Assembly (NCBI RefSeq): GCF_000423085.1
Contig: NZ_AUHH01000013.1
Coordinates: forward strand, 33,189 to 97,188
Direction: 5' to 3'
DNA: 64,000 nt
DNA from: Granulicoccus phenolivorans DSM 17626 = NBRC 107789 = JCM 15570
Lineage (GTDB): Bacteria; Actinomycetota; Actinomycetes; Propionibacteriales; Propionibacteriaceae
The notes below the pieces were generated by a model. It was not told the origin of the DNA, made no database searches, and worked only from the letters and a program-made list of their open reading frames with translations. How positions within the stretch are numbered: position 1 is the first letter of the stretch; each line of letters opens with the position of its first letter. Made by a program: the position numbers and the translations under genes. Positions 43,674 through 52,786 of the stretch are shown piece by piece.

Positions 43674-45944
43674 TCAGCCCTCGGCGTGCTCCGATTCGGC
43701 CCGGTCGGGCCCGTCCTCCGGCTGCCCCTCGCTGTTGTGCTGGTCGTGCTGATCCGGCTGGTCGTTCTGACCCGGCTGATCGGTCTGATCCGGCTGCTCG
43801 GTCTGATCCGGCTCGGTCTGCTCGGCCTCGACCGGCTGCGGGGCGAGCGCGTCGACCTCGGCGCGCAGCAGCACCACACACCGCGGCGGAAGGGTGAGCA
43901 CCGCCCCGGGCTCGAAGGTCTCCGCCACCGCGGGCAGTTCGTCGTTCTCGGCGGTGTGGGCGAGCAGCGTCCAGTTCCTGGCGTACGCCCCACCGGGCAG
44001 GGTGACCTCGATCGGCTCGTGATGGGCGTGCATCCAGATCAGGAAGGCGCTGTCCGGATCGGAGGTGTACATCGCCAGCGACTTGCGGCCCGGATCGTTC
44101 CAGGCGCCCTCGTCCATCTGGTTGCCCGACTCGTGGAACCAGGTCAGATCCGGCCGGCCCAGCGGGTTGCCGTCGACATCGCGCAGTTCGGTCTCGTGCC
44201 GGAACCGGTCCGGGCTCAGCGCCGGGTTCTCCGCCCGCAGCCGCAGCAGCGTGGCGGTGAGTTCGAAGACGTCGTTCCACTCCTCGCGGGTGGTCCAGTG
44301 CACCCAGGAGATCGGCGAGTCCTGGCAGTAGGCGTTGTTGTTGCCGTCCTGGGTCCGGCCCATCTCGTCCCCGGCGGTCAGCATCGGGACGCCGTTGGCC
44401 AGGCACAGGGTGGCCATCAGGTTGCGGACCTGCCGGTGGCGCAGCGCCCGCACCCCGGGATCGTCGGTCTCGCCCTCGAAGCCACAGTTCCAGGACCGGT
44501 TGTCATCGGCCCCGTCGCGGTTGTCCTCCCCGTTGGCCTCGTTGTGCTTGCCGTCGTAGGTGACCAGGTCGCGCAGGGTGAAGCCGTCATGGGCGGTGAT
44601 GAAGTTGACCGAGCTGCGCATCAGCCGGTCGCTGTGGTCGAACACGTCCGGGGAACCGGACATCCGGGTCGCCAGCTCGCTCACCCCGGCCACCTGGCCC
44701 CGCCAGAAGTCCCGCATGTAGTTGCGGAAACGGTCGTTCCATTCGCTCCAGCGGCTGCCCCAGGCGCCCACCTGGTAGCCGTAGGGGCCCATGTCCCAGG
44801 GCTCGGCGATCATCTTGATGTCGGCGAAGGCGGGATCCTGGGCGATCCGCTGCTTGAACGGATGGTCCTGGGTGACGTGGTGGTTCTCGTCGCGGATGAG
44901 TTCGGTGGCCAGATCGAACCGGAATCCGTCGACCCCCATCTCGGTGACCCAGTAGCGCATCGAGTCCAGCACCATGTTGAGTACGCCGGGCTCGGAGGTG
45001 TCCACCGAGTTGCCGCAGCCGGTCACGTCATAGTCGTTGTGCAGATCGTCGGTGAGCCGGTAATAGCCGCCGTGGTCGATGCCCCGGAAGCTCAGCGTGG
45101 GGCCCTGGTGGCCGCCCTCGCCGGTGTGGTTGTAGACGACATCGAGGATCACCTCGATCCCGGCCTCGTGGAACGCGGAGACCATTTCCTTGAACTCGGT
45201 CACCTGCTGGCCCAGGGTGCCGATCGAGGCGTACGCCGAATGCGGCGCGAAGAAGCCCAGGGTGTTGTAGCCCCAGTAGTTCGACAGGCCGCGGCCGATG
45301 ATGAACGGCTCGGAGACGAAGTGCTGGATCGGCAGCAACTCGATCGCGGTCACGCCCAGTTCCTTGAGGTGATCGATCACCGCGGGGTAGGCCAGGCCCT
45401 GGAAGGTACCGCGCAGGTGTTCGGGGACCATCGGGTGCAGCCGGGTGAAGCCCTTCAGGTGGGTCTCGTAGATCACCGATTCGTGCAGCGGGCGCCGGCG
45501 GGCGATCGGGGTCGGCGCGGGGGAGTCGGCCACCACGACCGACAGCGGCACTGCGAAGGCGGAGTCGGTGATGTCGGGGACGTAGTTGTCGTCGGCCGGG
45601 TGGTCCAGGATCGGGCCGGAGTAGTCGACGCCGGCGGTGATCGCCCGGGCGTACGGATCGAGCAGCAGTCGGGCCGGGTTGAACCGGGCCCCGGTGTGCG
45701 GATCCCAGGCGCCGTGGACGCGGTAGCCGTACAGCTGGCCGGGCAGGATGTCGGGGACCTCGATGCTCCAGACCCCATCGGCGCCCAGCACCATGTCGTG
45801 GTTGATCTGGGTGCGGTCCTCCTCGACCAGGGCCAGCTCGACCGCGGTCGCCCGGGGGGCCCACAGCGCGAAGTGACAGCCGCTGCCCCGCAGCTTGGCG
45901 CCCAGCACGGAGGTGTCACCGGGGGCCGGCAGAGCTTCGGTCAT
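43674..45944 (-). CDS. glgX: Glycogen debranching enzyme (isoamylase type)
   Basis: GlgX hydrolyses alpha-1,6 branches left by GlgP. The 756-residue protein has an N-terminal CBM48 domain (LRGSGCHFALWAPRATAVELALVEED), then a GH13 barrel with HLKGFTRLHP, GLSNYWGYNTLGFFAPHSAYA, the nucleophile in GVDGFRFDLATEL, the acid/base in KMIAEPWDMG and FITAHDGFTLRDLV. After the normal end near VVLLRAEVDALAP, a ~60-residue Asp/Gln/Pro/Glu-rich tail follows. ATG 45944 has AGGAG 5 bases upstream. It converges on the Emb-like gene with 45 bases between stops. Confidence 0.95.
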   Translation of the reverse strand: MTEALPAPGDTSVLGAKLRGSGCHFALWAPRATAVELALVEEDRTQINHDMVLGADGVWSIEVPDILPGQLYGYRVHGAWDPHTGARFNPARLLLDPYARAITAGVDYSGPILDHPADDNYVPDITDSAFAVPLSVVVADSPAPTPIARRRPLHESVIYETHLKGFTRLHPMVPEHLRGTFQGLAYPAVIDHLKELGVTAIELLPIQHFVSEPFIIGRGLSNYWGYNTLGFFAPHSAYASIGTLGQQVTEFKEMVSAFHEAGIEVILDVVYNHTGEGGHQGPTLSFRGIDHGGYYRLTDDLHNDYDVTGCGNSVDTSEPGVLNMVLDSMRYWVTEMGVDGFRFDLATELIRDENHHVTQDHPFKQRIAQDPAFADIKMIAEPWDMGPYGYQVGAWGSRWSEWNDRFRNYMRDFWRGQVAGVSELATRMSGSPDVFDHSDRLMRSSVNFITAHDGFTLRDLVTYDGKHNEANGEDNRDGADDNRSWNCGFEGETDDPGVRALRHRQVRNLMATLCLANGVPMLTAGDEMGRTQDGNNNAYCQDSPISWVHWTTREEWNDVFELTATLLRLRAENPALSPDRFRHETELRDVDGNPLGRPDLTWFHESGNQMDEGAWNDPGRKSLAMYTSDPDSAFLIWMHAHHEPIEVTLPGGAYARNWTLLAHTAENDELPAVAETFEPGAVLTLPPRCVVLLRAEVDALAPQPVEAEQTEPDQTEQPDQTDQPGQNDQPDQHDQHNSEGQPEDGPDRAESEHAEG

Positions 45945-46062
45945 GGGGTCTCCTGGGGTCTCGGACGTGAAGTCAGGGACGGCATGCCCGGGCCGGTCGG
46001 CGCCGTGGGCAGCGCACACACTACACCCCGGGGGCTGGTGCGCAGGGCGGCTCGCTGACCGC

Positions 46063-46068
46063 TAGAGT
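46063..46068 (+). promoter_or_regulatory. -10 element upstream of the enoyl-CoA hydratase gene
   Basis: TAGAGT lies 54 bases before ATG 46123, so this transcript should have a leader of about 48 bases, and AAAGGGG serves as ribosome site. Confidence 0.5.
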
Positions 46069-46122
46069 GCCCGTGGACCCCACCTGCGGGGCCGTCCGAT
46101 GCACTGAACCAAAGGGGATTCA

Positions 46123-46920
46123 ATGACCGAGGCCACCTTCGACACCGGATCGCAGCTGCTTCGCCTGAGTGCCGCCGACGGGGTCGGCACGATCAAGGTC
46201 GACACCGGCAAGAAGATGAACCCGCTCAACAACGAGATCCAGGTCGCCGTCGGGCGGGCCGCGGATCTGGCTGCGGAGTCCGCCGACATCGCCGCGGTGG
46301 TGCTGACCGGTGGCCCGGTCTTCGCCGCCGGCGCGGACATCAAGGAAATGGTCGACATGGATTCGGCCACCATCCGTGCGGCGATCACCGCGGGGCACGA
46401 GGGCTACAACAAGCTGGTCGACCTGCCCAAGCCGGTCGTTGCGGCGGTGAACGGGTACGCCCTGGGCGGCGGTCTGGAACTCGCCCTGTGCGCCGACATC
46501 CGGATCATGGCCGACGACGCCAAGGTCGGCGTTCCCGAGGTTACCCTGGGCGTCGTCCCCGGGCTGGGTGGTACGCAGCGGCTGGCCCGGCTGATCGGCC
46601 CGGCCAAGGCCAAGGACATGATCTTCACCGGCCGGATGGTCGGCGCCGAGGAGGCCCTGGCGCTCGGCCTGGTCGACCAGGTCCTGCCGGCTGCCGAGGT
46701 CGAGGCGGCCGCCTACAAGTGGGCCTCGCGCTTCGTCGGGGGTGCCGCGCTGGCGTACGCCGCGGCCAAGCGTGCGGTCAACGGGGGCCTGGACCGGTCG
46801 CTGGCCGAAGGCATCGCGCTGGAGGTGGCGGAGTTCTCCGGCCTGTTCGACACCGAGGATCAGAAGATCGGGATGCGGGCCTTCGTCGCCAAGGAGAAGC
46901 CCACGTTCACCGGCCGCTGA
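46123..46920 (+). CDS. Enoyl-CoA hydratase/isomerase
   Basis: The 265-residue crotonase-fold enzyme hydrates enoyl-CoA in beta-oxidation. Seen: the oxyanion-hole segments FAAGADIKEMVDMD and NGYALGGGLELALCADIRI, and the catalytic-glutamate region VGVPEVTLGVVPGLGGTQRL. The second of the two usual catalytic glutamates falls in this region, and the C-terminal helices are complete. It precedes the etf genes, which take electrons from acyl-CoA dehydrogenases, and would cooperate with the 3-hydroxyacyl-CoA dehydrogenase at 13.3 kb. Confidence 0.93.
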   Translation: MTEATFDTGSQLLRLSAADGVGTIKVDTGKKMNPLNNEIQVAVGRAADLAAESADIAAVVLTGGPVFAAGADIKEMVDMDSATIRAAITAGHEGYNKLVDLPKPVVAAVNGYALGGGLELALCADIRIMADDAKVGVPEVTLGVVPGLGGTQRLARLIGPAKAKDMIFTGRMVGAEEALALGLVDQVLPAAEVEAAAYKWASRFVGGAALAYAAAKRAVNGGLDRSLAEGIALEVAEFSGLFDTEDQKIGMRAFVAKEKPTFTGR

Positions 46921-46968
46921 TCCGGCGCCGCGGCCCGGTCCGCCCGGTGCCATAGGTTGCGCTGATAA

Positions 46969-46999
46969 CACCCCGTCCCAAGAAACTTGGGGCGGGGTG
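46969..46999 (+). terminator. Hairpin between the enoyl-CoA hydratase gene and etfB
   Basis: A 14-bp stem with one G-U pair (46969-46982 with 46986-46999, arm CACCCCGTCCCAAG) and an AAA loop is located 49 bases after the hydratase stop. It may terminate that transcript or lie in the etfB leader. Confidence 0.6.
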
Positions 47000-47127
47000 A
47001 ATCTATGTTCACTACCTGTTGTGTAGTGTGGCCCCCAACAAGCCCGGTGCCCCCGGCGGCCACGACCGCCCGGGCGTACCGAAATGTGTTGCGCAGGTCC
47101 GCCTGCGCCCTTTCAGAGTGGAGAGAG

Positions 47128-47907
47128 ATGAAGATCGTCGCGCTAGTGAAGTACGTGCCCGACGCCACCGGGGATCGCGAGTTCTCCGATGACGGCACCG
47201 TCGACCGCGAGGTTGCCGGTCTGCTGTCCGAACTCGATGAGTACGCGGTGGAGCAGGCCCTGCAGATCGCCGAGAACGCGGATGACGCCGAGGTGATCGC
47301 GGTCACCGTCGGCCCCGACGACGCCAGCGACGCCCTGAAGAAGGCTCTGCAGATGGGGGCCGGGTCGGCGGTGCACATCAACGACGACGACATCCACGGC
47401 ACCGACGCGCTGGGCACCAGCAAGATCCTCGCCGCCGCGGTGCAGAAGATCGAGCCCGATCTGGTGATCTGCGGCATGGCCTCCACCGACGGCAGCATGG
47501 GCGTGGTCCCGGCGATGCTCGCCGAGCGCCTGGGCTGGCCGGCGGTCACCTACGGCGTCGACCTCAAGGTCGAGGGGTCGGAGGTCTCGATCCGCCGCGA
47601 CGGCGACACCGCCTCGCAGACCATCTCCGCCCAACTGCCGGCGGTGGTCTCGGTCACCGACCAGTCCGGTGAGGCCCGCTACCCCTCGATGAAGGGGATC
47701 ATGGCCGCCAAGAAGAAGAAGGTCGAGGACTGGGAACTCGACGATCTGGATCTGGACGGCGACGACTTCGGGTTGGAGGCCGCGTACAGCAAGGTCGAGT
47801 CGACCTCGCCGCGCCCGCCCAAGGCCGCCGGCACCAAGGTCGTCGACGAGGACGGGTCCGGTGGCAAGGCCCTCGCGGACTTCCTGGTCAACGGCAAGTT
47901 CATCTGA
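47128..47907 (+). CDS. etfB: Electron transfer flavoprotein, beta subunit
   Basis: EtfB with EtfA carries electrons from acyl-CoA dehydrogenases to the respiratory chain; it binds AMP. The 259-residue protein starts MKIVALVKYVPDA, has LDEYAVEQALQIAE, the VGPDDASDALKKALQMGAGSAVHI segment and the DLVICGMASTDGSMGVVPAMLAE motif. ATG 47128 is preceded by GGAGAGAG. The upstream gap of 207 bases holds a hairpin and a TAGTGT hexamer at 47024-47029 that may be its promoter. etfA follows after 27 bases. Confidence 0.96.
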   Translation: MKIVALVKYVPDATGDREFSDDGTVDREVAGLLSELDEYAVEQALQIAENADDAEVIAVTVGPDDASDALKKALQMGAGSAVHINDDDIHGTDALGTSKILAAAVQKIEPDLVICGMASTDGSMGVVPAMLAERLGWPAVTYGVDLKVEGSEVSIRRDGDTASQTISAQLPAVVSVTDQSGEARYPSMKGIMAAKKKKVEDWELDDLDLDGDDFGLEAAYSKVESTSPRPPKAAGTKVVDEDGSGGKALADFLVNGKFI

Positions 47908-47934
47908 TCGACCGGTTTCGAAGGAGTTACGTAG

Positions 47935-48873
47935 ATGTCGAATGTTCTCGTTGTTGCTGAAGTTTCCGGTGGGGTTGTCAGCAAGCCGACCCTGGAACTG
48001 CTGACCGCCGCCCGGCGGATCGGTGAGCCCGTCGCCGTGGTGTTCGGTGCCGCCGGCGAGGGTGCCGCCACCCTGGGCGAGTACGGCGCCACCCGCGTCG
48101 TCGAGGTGAATGACCCCGCGTTCGCGGAGTACCTGGTCGCGCCGCAGGCCGAGGCGCTGGCTCAACTGGCCGGGGCCGAGTCTCCCGCCGCGATCCTGCT
48201 GGCGTCCTCGCTGGACAACAAGGAGATCGCCGGTCGCCTGGCGGTCAAGTTGGACTGCGGGGTGATCACCGATGCCGTGGACATCGCCGCCGATGGCACC
48301 ACCACCCAGTCGGTGTTCGCCGGTAACTTCACCGTGCAGGCGAAGGTCACCAAGGGATGCCCGATCGTCACCCTGAAGCCGAACTCGGTGGCCCCCGAGG
48401 CCGCCCCGGCCGCCGGCGCGGTCGAGCAGGCCTCGGTGACGATCTCCGATGCCGCCAAGGGTGCGCGGATCACCAGCACCCAGGAGAAGGCCGCGTCCGG
48501 GCGTCCGGAGCTGACCGAGGCCGCGATCGTGGTCTCCGGTGGCCGCGGTACCGGGGGCGACTTCTCCGAGGTGGAGGCCTTCGCCGACACCATCAAGGCC
48601 GCCGTCGGTGCCTCCCGCGCCGCCGTCGACGCCGGGTGGTACCCGCACAGCTTCCAGGTGGGGCAGACCGGTAAGACCGTGTCCCCGCAGGTGTACGTCG
48701 CCGCCGGCATCTCCGGTGCGATCCAGCACCGCGCCGGGATGCAGACCTCGAAGAACATCGTGGTCGTGAACAAGGACGAGGAAGCTCCGCTGTTCGAGAT
48801 CGCCGATCTGGGCGTCGTGGGTGACCTGCACAAGGTCCTCCCGGCCGCCACGGAGATCCTCAAGAACCGCTGA
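47935..48873 (+). CDS. etfA: Electron transfer flavoprotein, alpha subunit
   Basis: The 312-residue FAD-binding subunit. The C-terminal FAD domain is clear: VVSGGRGTGGDFSEVEAFADTIKAAVGASRAAVDAGW, then QVGQTGKTVSPQVYVAAGISGAIQHRAGM and NIVVVNKDEEAPLFEIADLGVVGDLHKVLP. AAGGAG lies 9 bases before the ATG. It is the last gene of the etfBA operon and is followed by a strong hairpin. Confidence 0.97.
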   Translation: MSNVLVVAEVSGGVVSKPTLELLTAARRIGEPVAVVFGAAGEGAATLGEYGATRVVEVNDPAFAEYLVAPQAEALAQLAGAESPAAILLASSLDNKEIAGRLAVKLDCGVITDAVDIAADGTTTQSVFAGNFTVQAKVTKGCPIVTLKPNSVAPEAAPAAGAVEQASVTISDAAKGARITSTQEKAASGRPELTEAAIVVSGGRGTGGDFSEVEAFADTIKAAVGASRAAVDAGWYPHSFQVGQTGKTVSPQVYVAAGISGAIQHRAGMQTSKNIVVVNKDEEAPLFEIADLGVVGDLHKVLPAATEILKNR

Positions 48874-48897
48874 TCTCCCAGCGCTTGCGCAGATACT

Positions 48898-48931
48898 GAC
48901 AGCGCCGACCGGTTTCCCGGTCGGCGCTGTC
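48898..48931. terminator. Terminator after etfA
   Basis: A perfect 15-bp stem (48898-48912 with 48917-48931, arm GACAGCGCCGACCGG) with a TTTC loop is followed by GTTGTTC. It lies between convergent genes. Confidence 0.85.
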
Positions 48932-48954
48932 GTTGTTCGGTCTCCCGGGAGGGC

Positions 48955-49839
48955 TCAGAGCTTCGCGTACGTGTCGGCGTTGAGGAACCTCGCCACGGCT
49001 CGGTAGGTGTTCGGGCCGGGCTGCCCGTCGATCGGGCCGGTGTACCCGTGTTGGGCCGCCAGGCGCTGGAGCGCGCGGTAGGTGTTGACGCCGGGCCTGC
49101 CGTCGATCGGGCCGGTGTAGCCGTGGTTGCGCAGGGCGCGCTGGAGGGCCGCGTAGGTGTTGCTGCCCGGTTTGCCGTCGACGGGCCCGGCGTACCCGTG
49201 GCTCTGCTTCAGCCAGTTCTGCATCCGCTGGTAGAAGATGGGGCCCGGTACGCCGTCACTGGCCGTAGCGCTCTTCGGGATGGTGCCGCCCGGGGACGTA
49301 CTCGGCGCGGACCCACTCGGTGCGGCGCCGCCGGGAGCCTGCGCGTAGTCCAGCGGATTGCGCCGGACCCCGTTGGGATCGTAGAGGTGCCAGTGCAGGT
49401 GCGGGCCGGTGCTGCTCCCGGCGCCGGGGGCACCGGGCCGGCCGCCGGACCGGGCGATCACGTCGCCGCTGTTCACCCGCGCCCCGTGTTCGGCGGCGAA
49501 ACCGGAGCAGTGCAGGTAGTACGACCCCCAGCCGTTGTCCATCGCGACGATGGCGGCCCAGCCGCCGGTGCCGTAGTTCTTGTTGATCGCCAGGCGCCCG
49601 GCGACGGCCGACCTGAGCCCGGTGCCCACGTCCATGCCGTAGTCGATCCCGCCTTCGGAGTAGGACATGTGGTCGGCCCAGGTACCGGTGATCCGGTACC
49701 CGGTGAACCAGTTCACGATCGTGCCGGGGCCGGCGGCCCGGGCCAGGGTCGGGACGGCCAGACCGCCGACCGCGAGAGCGCCGGCGCCGAGACCGGCGCC
49801 GAACAGGGTGCGACGGGACAGACGGGGAAGCGTGGGCAT
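48955..49839 (-). CDS. Tat-exported M23-like protein with three peptidoglycan-binding repeats
   Basis: The 294-residue product has a Tat signal (SRRTLFGAGLGAGALAVGG...ARA), an M23-like domain (about residues 45-165) and three C-terminal ~36-residue repeats of the type HGYTGPIDGRPGVNTYRALQRL, resembling peptidoglycan-binding domains. In the M23 part the C-terminal motif GPHLHWHLYDP is intact, but the N-terminal HxGxD motif reads DYGMD, with Asp in place of a zinc-ligand His. It may be a modified wall hydrolase or a non-catalytic wall-binding protein. AGGAG precedes ATG 49839. Confidence 0.85.
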   Translation of the reverse strand: MPTLPRLSRRTLFGAGLGAGALAVGGLAVPTLARAAGPGTIVNWFTGYRITGTWADHMSYSEGGIDYGMDVGTGLRSAVAGRLAINKNYGTGGWAAIVAMDNGWGSYYLHCSGFAAEHGARVNSGDVIARSGGRPGAPGAGSSTGPHLHWHLYDPNGVRRNPLDYAQAPGGAAPSGSAPSTSPGGTIPKSATASDGVPGPIFYQRMQNWLKQSHGYAGPVDGKPGSNTYAALQRALRNHGYTGPIDGRPGVNTYRALQRLAAQHGYTGPIDGQPGPNTYRAVARFLNADTYAKL

Positions 49840-49988
49840 GATGTCTCCTGGGGTCGGCGACAGCGATCGACCGGGGGTGGGGTCGATCCGGGTGGGACGG
49901 TGCGACACCGGCAACCTAGGCGCCGGCACGGTCCCCGGACAGCGGCGGGAACCGGGAACCTTCCCCCGGTGATCTCCGGTTGCCGCGG

Positions 49989-51458
49989 TCACGAGATGTG
50001 GCGCAGCTGCTCCCACACCTCGGGCCAGGTGCCGCGCAGACCGCGACAGACCAGGATCGGTTGCCCCTGGGCCTCGTTGTCGATCCCCAGCCGGTTGTCG
50101 ATGGTGGCGACCTGGCTGCACTCCGCGAAGTGCTGGGGCAGTCGGCCGTCCCGGGCGAAGCGAATGGCCACCACGGTGGCGTCCGGGTCGGTCGGCCGAC
50201 GGAAGTCGGCGTACGCATTGTGCGGTGAGTACGCCGGCGGCAGGCCCCGGTCGGGGCCGAAGCGGTCGATCGCCCCGGCCTCGCCGTAGCTGGCACTGAG
50301 CAGGATGACCCGCTCGCGTTCGTCGGCCGGGAGTTCGCGCACGACCGCGGTGACCTGATCGGCCAGTTCCGGCCAGCCCACGCTTTCCGCGCCGGACGCA
50401 TTGGCCCGCGCGACGACCGGGATCGCGGCCACCGGCAGCAGGGGAAGGGCGATCGGCAGGGCAACCGCGGCGGTCAGCGCCAGGGTGATCCGGCGGACCC
50501 CGGTCGCGGCGATCCCGGCCAACGCGACCGCGACCGTCAGCGGCAGTACGTAATAGGGGCGGCCGCCGGTCACCAGTACCAGCACCAGACCGACCGGCCA
50601 CGCCCACAGCAGCGGTCGGAAGATCCGTCCGTCGGCAGCGGTGGCCAGCCAGCGGACCCCGCGGACCAGGGCGGGCACCAACAGCGGCCCCAGCAGCAGG
50701 ACCTGCATGGGCAGCAGCAGTGCCCGGTTCTCCGTGCCGATCCGCTCCGCCAGTGCTTGGGCCATTGCGAACTGGGGCCAGCCGTTCGCGGCCTGCCAGA
50801 GCAGATGGGGCGCGGCGATCGCCAGGGTCAGCGCAATTCCGACCGGCAGCCACCAGGTGCGCAACAGATCCCAGCGGCGTTCCAGGAGGACGCCCACCGC
50901 GAGGGCGATGAACAGCACCACGATGAGATTCTTGTTGAGCAGGGCCAGGCCGGCCACGGCACCGATCACCGGCCACAGTCGACAATCGCCGGTTCGCAGC
51001 AGCCGCGCGGTCAGCCACAGCACCACACTCCAGGCGAGCAGGTCGAAGGTGGCGGTGGACAGCAGATGCCCGATCCCGAGCGTGAACGCCCCGGCCGCCA
51101 CGGCGACGGCCCCGAGGACCTGGCGGCGCCGATCGCCGCCGAGCTCGCGGACGAACAGCGAGCCGGTCGCGACCGTCCCGGCGGTCGCCAGTGCCGGCGC
51201 GATCCGCAGCACGAGGAGATTGCCCGGCGCGATCGTGTCGGCGAGCCGGGCCAGCAGCGGGGTGAACGGCGGCTGGTCCACGTAGCCCCAGGCCAGGTGC
51301 CGTCCCGCCTCCAGAAAGTACAACTCGTCGCGATGCCAGCCGTAGCGCGCCGCCACCAGCAGGAGCAGGCTCGCCGTCAGGGCCATCACGATGAGCACTC
51401 CGGGCGGCAGTGCCCGGTCGGCGGTGGTGCTCCGGACGCGTTTCCCGGTGGAATCCAC
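49989..51458 (-). CDS. GT-C glycosyltransferase, GT39/ArnT-like
   Basis: The 489-residue protein has a first periplasmic loop GWHRDELYFLEAGRHLAWGYVDQPPFTPLLARL with the acidic pair typical of polyprenyl-phosphate-sugar transferases (ArnT/GT39/GT83), about 11 transmembrane helices and a C-terminal extracytoplasmic domain of ~130 residues. It should move a sugar from a lipid donor to an unknown acceptor outside the membrane. The start is GTG 51458 with GAGGGG upstream. The 133-base gap to the next divergent gene contains the latter's promoter. Confidence 0.85.
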   Translation of the reverse strand: MDSTGKRVRSTTADRALPPGVLIVMALTASLLLLVAARYGWHRDELYFLEAGRHLAWGYVDQPPFTPLLARLADTIAPGNLLVLRIAPALATAGTVATGSLFVRELGGDRRRQVLGAVAVAAGAFTLGIGHLLSTATFDLLAWSVVLWLTARLLRTGDCRLWPVIGAVAGLALLNKNLIVVLFIALAVGVLLERRWDLLRTWWLPVGIALTLAIAAPHLLWQAANGWPQFAMAQALAERIGTENRALLLPMQVLLLGPLLVPALVRGVRWLATAADGRIFRPLLWAWPVGLVLVLVTGGRPYYVLPLTVAVALAGIAATGVRRITLALTAAVALPIALPLLPVAAIPVVARANASGAESVGWPELADQVTAVVRELPADERERVILLSASYGEAGAIDRFGPDRGLPPAYSPHNAYADFRRPTDPDATVVAIRFARDGRLPQHFAECSQVATIDNRLGIDNEAQGQPILVCRGLRGTWPEVWEQLRHIS

Positions 51459-51579
51459 GGTGGCCCCTCGCGGCTGGCATGAGCCCGGCCGGCACTGGTC
51501 CGGGCCCGCTGACGTGGGGACCCAGTCTACCGGGCACCCGCGCAGCGATGCCCCGGCCGACCGCGGTGGGCCGGCGCGC

Positions 51580-51585
51580 TAGCGT
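51580..51585 (+). promoter_or_regulatory. -10 element giving a leaderless mRNA for the cysteine desulfurase gene
   Basis: TAGCGT ends 6 bases before GTG 51592, the same hexamer and spacing as before glgP. Confidence 0.6.
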
Positions 51586-51591
51586 GGTCGG

Positions 51592-52740
51592 GTGTCCAGC
51601 GCAACAGCCCGGGTCTACCTCGACCATGCCGCGACCTCGCCGCTGCGCCCGCAGGCCCGGGCGGCCCTGACCGAGTACGCCGGGCTGGTCGGAAATGCGT
51701 CGAGCCTGCACACCTCCGGGCGCCGGGCCCGGCAGGTGCTGGAGGAGGCCCGGGAATCCCTGGCCGCCGATCTCGGCGCGGCCCCGGCCGAGGTCATCTT
51801 CACCTCCGGCGGCACCGAGGCGGACAACCTCGCGGTGCAGGGGAGCTGGCTGGCCCGCCGCCCCGGCCGCAATCGGGTGCTGGCCTCGGCGATCGAGCAT
51901 CCCGCCGTGGCCGAGACGGTGGGGGCCCTGCGTACGGCGGGGGCGGACGCCCGGGAGATCCCGGTCGACGCCGCCGGGCTGCTCGACCTGACCGCGCTGA
52001 ACGACCTGCTGACCGAGCCGACCGCGGTGGTGTCGGTGATGGCGGTCAACAACGAGACCGGGACCGCGCAGGACCTGGCCGAGGTGACCCGCCGGGCGCA
52101 GGCCGCCGGCGCCTGGATGCATGCCGACGCGGTCCAGGCCCTGGGCCACCTGCCGATCGACTTCGCCGCGAGCGGGCTGGACCTGCTGTCGGTCTCGGCG
52201 CACAAGGTCGGCGGTCCGATCGGGATCGGCGCCCTGCTGGCCCGCAAGGACCGCAGCCCGCGGCCGATCGGGCACGGCGGGGGACAGGAGCGCGACCTAC
52301 GCTCCGGCACGCTCGCCCCGGCCCTGGCCGCCGCCTTCGCCGCCGCGGTACGGGCTGCCACGACGGCCCGGGAAGCCGACCGGGCGGCCCAGACCCGGTG
52401 GCGGAGCCGGATCGCCGCGGCGGTCACGGAGATTCCCGGCGGGCGCGTGAACGGCGCACCGGGGTCCCCGGCGATCGTGAATGTGTCCTTCGCCGACTGT
52501 CGCGCCGATGATGTGTTGTTGCTGCTGGACCGGGCCGGGATCGACGTCTCCACCGGCTCGGCCTGCACCGCCGGGGTGCATCAGCCGAGTCCGGTGCTCG
52601 CGGCGATGGGGCGTACCGACGAGCAGGCACGCCAGTCGCTGCGGATCTCGATGGGCTGGACCACCACCGACGCCGACATCACCGCGCTGCTCGCCGCACT
52701 GCCGGAATCGGTCGCCCGGGCGCAACTCGCGTATTCTTGA
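51592..52740 (+). CDS. iscS: Cysteine desulfurase (NifS/IscS family)
   Basis: The enzyme releases sulfur from cysteine for tRNA thiolation and iron-sulfur clusters. The 382-residue PLP protein starts [16 protein letters not shown], has the His of [11 protein letters not shown], the PLP-binding Lys in [15 protein letters not shown] and the catalytic Cys in [14 protein letters not shown]. It is directly upstream of mnmA, as in other actinobacteria, so its main job is probably sulfur supply to MnmA. The start GTG is leaderless. MnmA begins 46 bases after its stop. Confidence 0.93.
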   Translation: MSSATARVYLDHAATSPLRPQARAALTEYAGLVGNASSLHTSGRRARQVLEEARESLAADLGAAPAEVIFTSGGTEADNLAVQGSWLARRPGRNRVLASAIEHPAVAETVGALRTAGADAREIPVDAAGLLDLTALNDLLTEPTAVVSVMAVNNETGTAQDLAEVTRRAQAAGAWMHADAVQALGHLPIDFAASGLDLLSVSAHKVGGPIGIGALLARKDRSPRPIGHGGGQERDLRSGTLAPALAAAFAAAVRAATTAREADRAAQTRWRSRIAAAVTEIPGGRVNGAPGSPAIVNVSFADCRADDVLLLLDRAGIDVSTGSACTAGVHQPSPVLAAMGRTDEQARQSLRISMGWTTTDADITALLAALPESVARAQLAYS

Positions 52741-52786
52741 GCGGGCCGATTTTCCAGCACAGCTCGAACCAGGACAGGAGGGCCGG

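Noticed and set aside
48955..52275. A 1106-codon minus-strand frame joining the M23-like gene with sequence antisense to the cysteine desulfurase gene
   Set aside because: Only the last 294 codons, with signal peptide and ribosome site, are real; the rest is antisense to, or out of frame with, supported genes.
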